Below the pieces are notes generated by a model, which was not told the DNA's origin, did no database searches, and saw nothing but the letters and a program-made list of their open reading frames with translations. A program made the translations under genes and the position numbers. Positions 7,201 through 7,417 of a DNA stretch of 7,417 nucleotides are shown here, in pieces. The stretch is from Patescibacteria group bacterium (lineage in GTDB: Bacteria > Patescibacteriota > Patescibacteriia > Patescibacteriales > GWC2-42-12), in assembly GCA_018813805.1 (NCBI GenBank), contig JAHJAP010000027.1:1-7417 (forward strand). The letters run 5' to 3'. Each line of letters opens with the position of its first letter. Positions within the stretch are counted from its first letter, which is position 1.

Positions 7201-7343
7201 GCGATAAAGATGATTTGGCAAAAGTTAAAGAAAAGGTTATTCTTACTATTAGTAAAATTAAAAAAGGTGTATTTCCCCCACAACCTAGTCAGCTTTGTAA
7301 ATTTTGTGATTTTAAAAATATTTGCGAATTTAGACAAAGTTAA
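4227..7343 (+). CDS. UvrD/Rep-type helicase fused to Fe-S PD-(D/E)XK nuclease
   Basis: I use the ATG at 4227 (1038 residues); a TTG at 4215 would add four residues and overlap the peptidase stop as TTGA. The superfamily 1A motifs are complete: Q motif LNQEQ (7-11), Walker A GAGTGKT (27-33), TFTEKAAAEM (58-67), STFHSFG (85-91), LDEFQDT (279-285), GDDDQAIFRFRGA (307-319), NYRS (342-345), TVHGAKGLEF (651-660) and EERRLFYVAMTRAK (702-715). A Pro/Ser/Asn linker (about 745-780) leads to a RecB-family nuclease: His823, GVIDRID (Asp928), VDYKTG (Asp941, Lys943) and QLFIY (Gln958, Tyr962). Cys796 and the C-x2-C-x5-C cluster (1024, 1027, 1033) match the 4Fe-4S fastener of AddB-type nucleases. It is therefore a single-chain helicase-nuclease of the AddAB/AdnAB kind, expected to unwind and resect double-strand breaks or to degrade foreign DNA. 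Lys-rich low-complexity inserts occur at about 180-215 and 365-405. Confidence 0.93.
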   Translation: MSLLKDLNQEQLSAVMHKNGSLLIVAGAGTGKTTVIAQRIAYLIEQGLTKADEILALTFTEKAAAEMEARVGALLPVSYFDLWISTFHSFGEKILKEHGLTIGLPTDFKLFNEFEQWALIKKNLDKFNLDYYCPLGNPTKFIQALIKHFGRAKDENISPTDYLKYAEELMENLDNMLSGNKNVKSKCKTKKFKTAVNDQQLNINLENFYNADNEFDQNIAKQEIARVNEVANAYHVYQQLLLDNNALDFGDLINYCLKLFKSRPAVLEKYKKQFKFILLDEFQDTNWAQYELIKLLINNNKNLVVVGDDDQAIFRFRGASMSNILQFKKDFPESKEIILTKNYRSNQNILDLSYNFIKLNNPNRLEWQLNQKSPKQSIQNVTGQAKAKSQKLNKKLIAQNEQKGEIEVINKQTLSDEIKQVIEKIIELKIKDKICNWNDFAILVRANDSAKVFINELEQAQLPYIFGASRGLYLKPLIIDVISYFKLLDNYHESRAVYRILNLPIFSFTYQELINFNFLAYKKAWSLYETLINANIWQPTKELLEKINKVLALINKHTNLVKSKTVSEIFLAFMNDSGYLQYLTSQDDQVSKEAINLLNQFMKRIKAFEASSDDKSVKSFLEELSLEIEAGGGGNLDVDLDIGPEAIKILTVHGAKGLEFKYVFVVNLVDKRFPTIERSEQIELPNALIKEILPTGDIHLQEERRLFYVAMTRAKTGLYFSLAKDYGGLRKKKPSRFLEELGLINNNDNDLECSNKSQNLKLTPPAPSLSGKISIQKSITVPSYFSYTQLVAFSHCPYQYRFAHILKIPVSGKEQFSFGKTLHITLQKLFSLINEKKGLRQANLFSSQELAKNITLEEVLELYKNSWIDDWYESKKKKEERYKQGQKILTVFYKKYKNNWPKTLFLEKGFNVKLADDYGWNTIRGVIDRIDQVGSKIKIVDYKTGQPKSKLTFDEKEQLFIYQIAVEEIFKQPVASLAFYYLDNNTEVEFLGDKDDLAKVKEKVILTISKIKKGVFPPQPSQLCKFCDFKNICEFRQS
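6117..6124 (+). repeat. G8 homopolymer inside the helicase-nuclease gene
   Basis: Eight consecutive G occur in the codons for Gly631-Gly634, about 20 residues before helicase motif V. Long G runs are rare in DNA this rich in A and T. Slippage by one base would shift the frame before motifs V and VI and the whole nuclease domain. The frame is intact in this copy. Confidence 0.6.
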
Positions 7344-7350
7344 TTTTAAT

Positions 7351-7417
7351 GATAAAAAATATCTGACTGCGAGATTTTTGGAAAACCTTCCTTTTGATTT
7401 GACAGGGGCTCAAAAAC
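7351..7417 (+). CDS. recG: RecG-like helicase fragment (edge of window, start unclear)
   Basis: From base 7351 the frame reads DKKYLTARFLENLPFDLTGA and runs into the right edge with QK. LPFxLTxAQ is the hallmark at the entry to the helicase core of RecG, the branch-migrating fork-reversal helicase, but in RecG it normally follows a wedge domain of about 250 residues. Here it begins eight bases after the helicase-nuclease stop. No ATG is in this frame; a GTG at 7306 would require a 38-base overlap. The ATG at 7349 is out of frame by one base and meets TGA after five codons. One more A in the A6 run at 7354-7359 would join that ATG to the RecG-like frame (MIKKYLTARF). It may be a wedge-less RecG paralogue, a decayed gene, or a sequencing indel. 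The identification rests on about 22 residues. Confidence 0.4.

Overview
The window is AT-rich, densely packed, bacterial-type DNA, with all supported genes on the plus strand. Its gene content points to a member of the Candidate Phyla Radiation (Patescibacteria). The signs are a phage-tail-like surface protein with a peptidase S74 domain and a formylglycine-generating-enzyme (FGE)-like C-terminus, a secreted thrombospondin-type-3 protein whose N-terminus resembles a family I recall from that group, and start codons mostly without Shine-Dalgarno sequences. TGA ends the M16 peptidase gene, and no in-frame TGA interrupts the long genes, so the standard bacterial code fits better than the TGA=Gly code of some CPR lineages. 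The phylum call is inference, because there is no rRNA or ribosomal protein gene here.

Region 1 (1-2255) is the end of an envelope or surface transcription unit. It holds the 3' part of a large adhesin or tail-fibre-like protein: an S74 chaperone domain with its Ser/Lys dyad, a beta-rich stalk, and an FGE/C-type-lectin-like terminal domain. Next comes a secreted protein with a C-terminal calcium-binding type-3 repeat. A clear Rho-independent terminator closes the unit.

Region 2 (2256-2357) is a short intergenic stretch with a strong-looking extended -10 promoter (TTGGCA, 18 bases, TATACT).

Region 3 (2358-7417) is a tightly spaced operon read from that promoter. It encodes a single-pass membrane protein of unknown function, an M16 zinc metallopeptidase whose start overlaps the previous gene by 14 bases, and a fused UvrD-type helicase/PD-(D/E)XK nuclease with an Fe-S cysteine set. 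At the edge is a reading frame that begins directly at a RecG-like helicase motif. The first two genes look like an envelope proteolysis pair. The last two are DNA recombination and repair functions, so the operon mixes roles.

The points most worth following are the internal S74 domain followed by an FGE-like domain without the copper-binding cysteines, the RecG-like frame with no room for a wedge domain and an apparent one-base frame problem at an A6 run, the G8 tract in the helicase gene, and the membrane protein coupled to the M16 peptidase.
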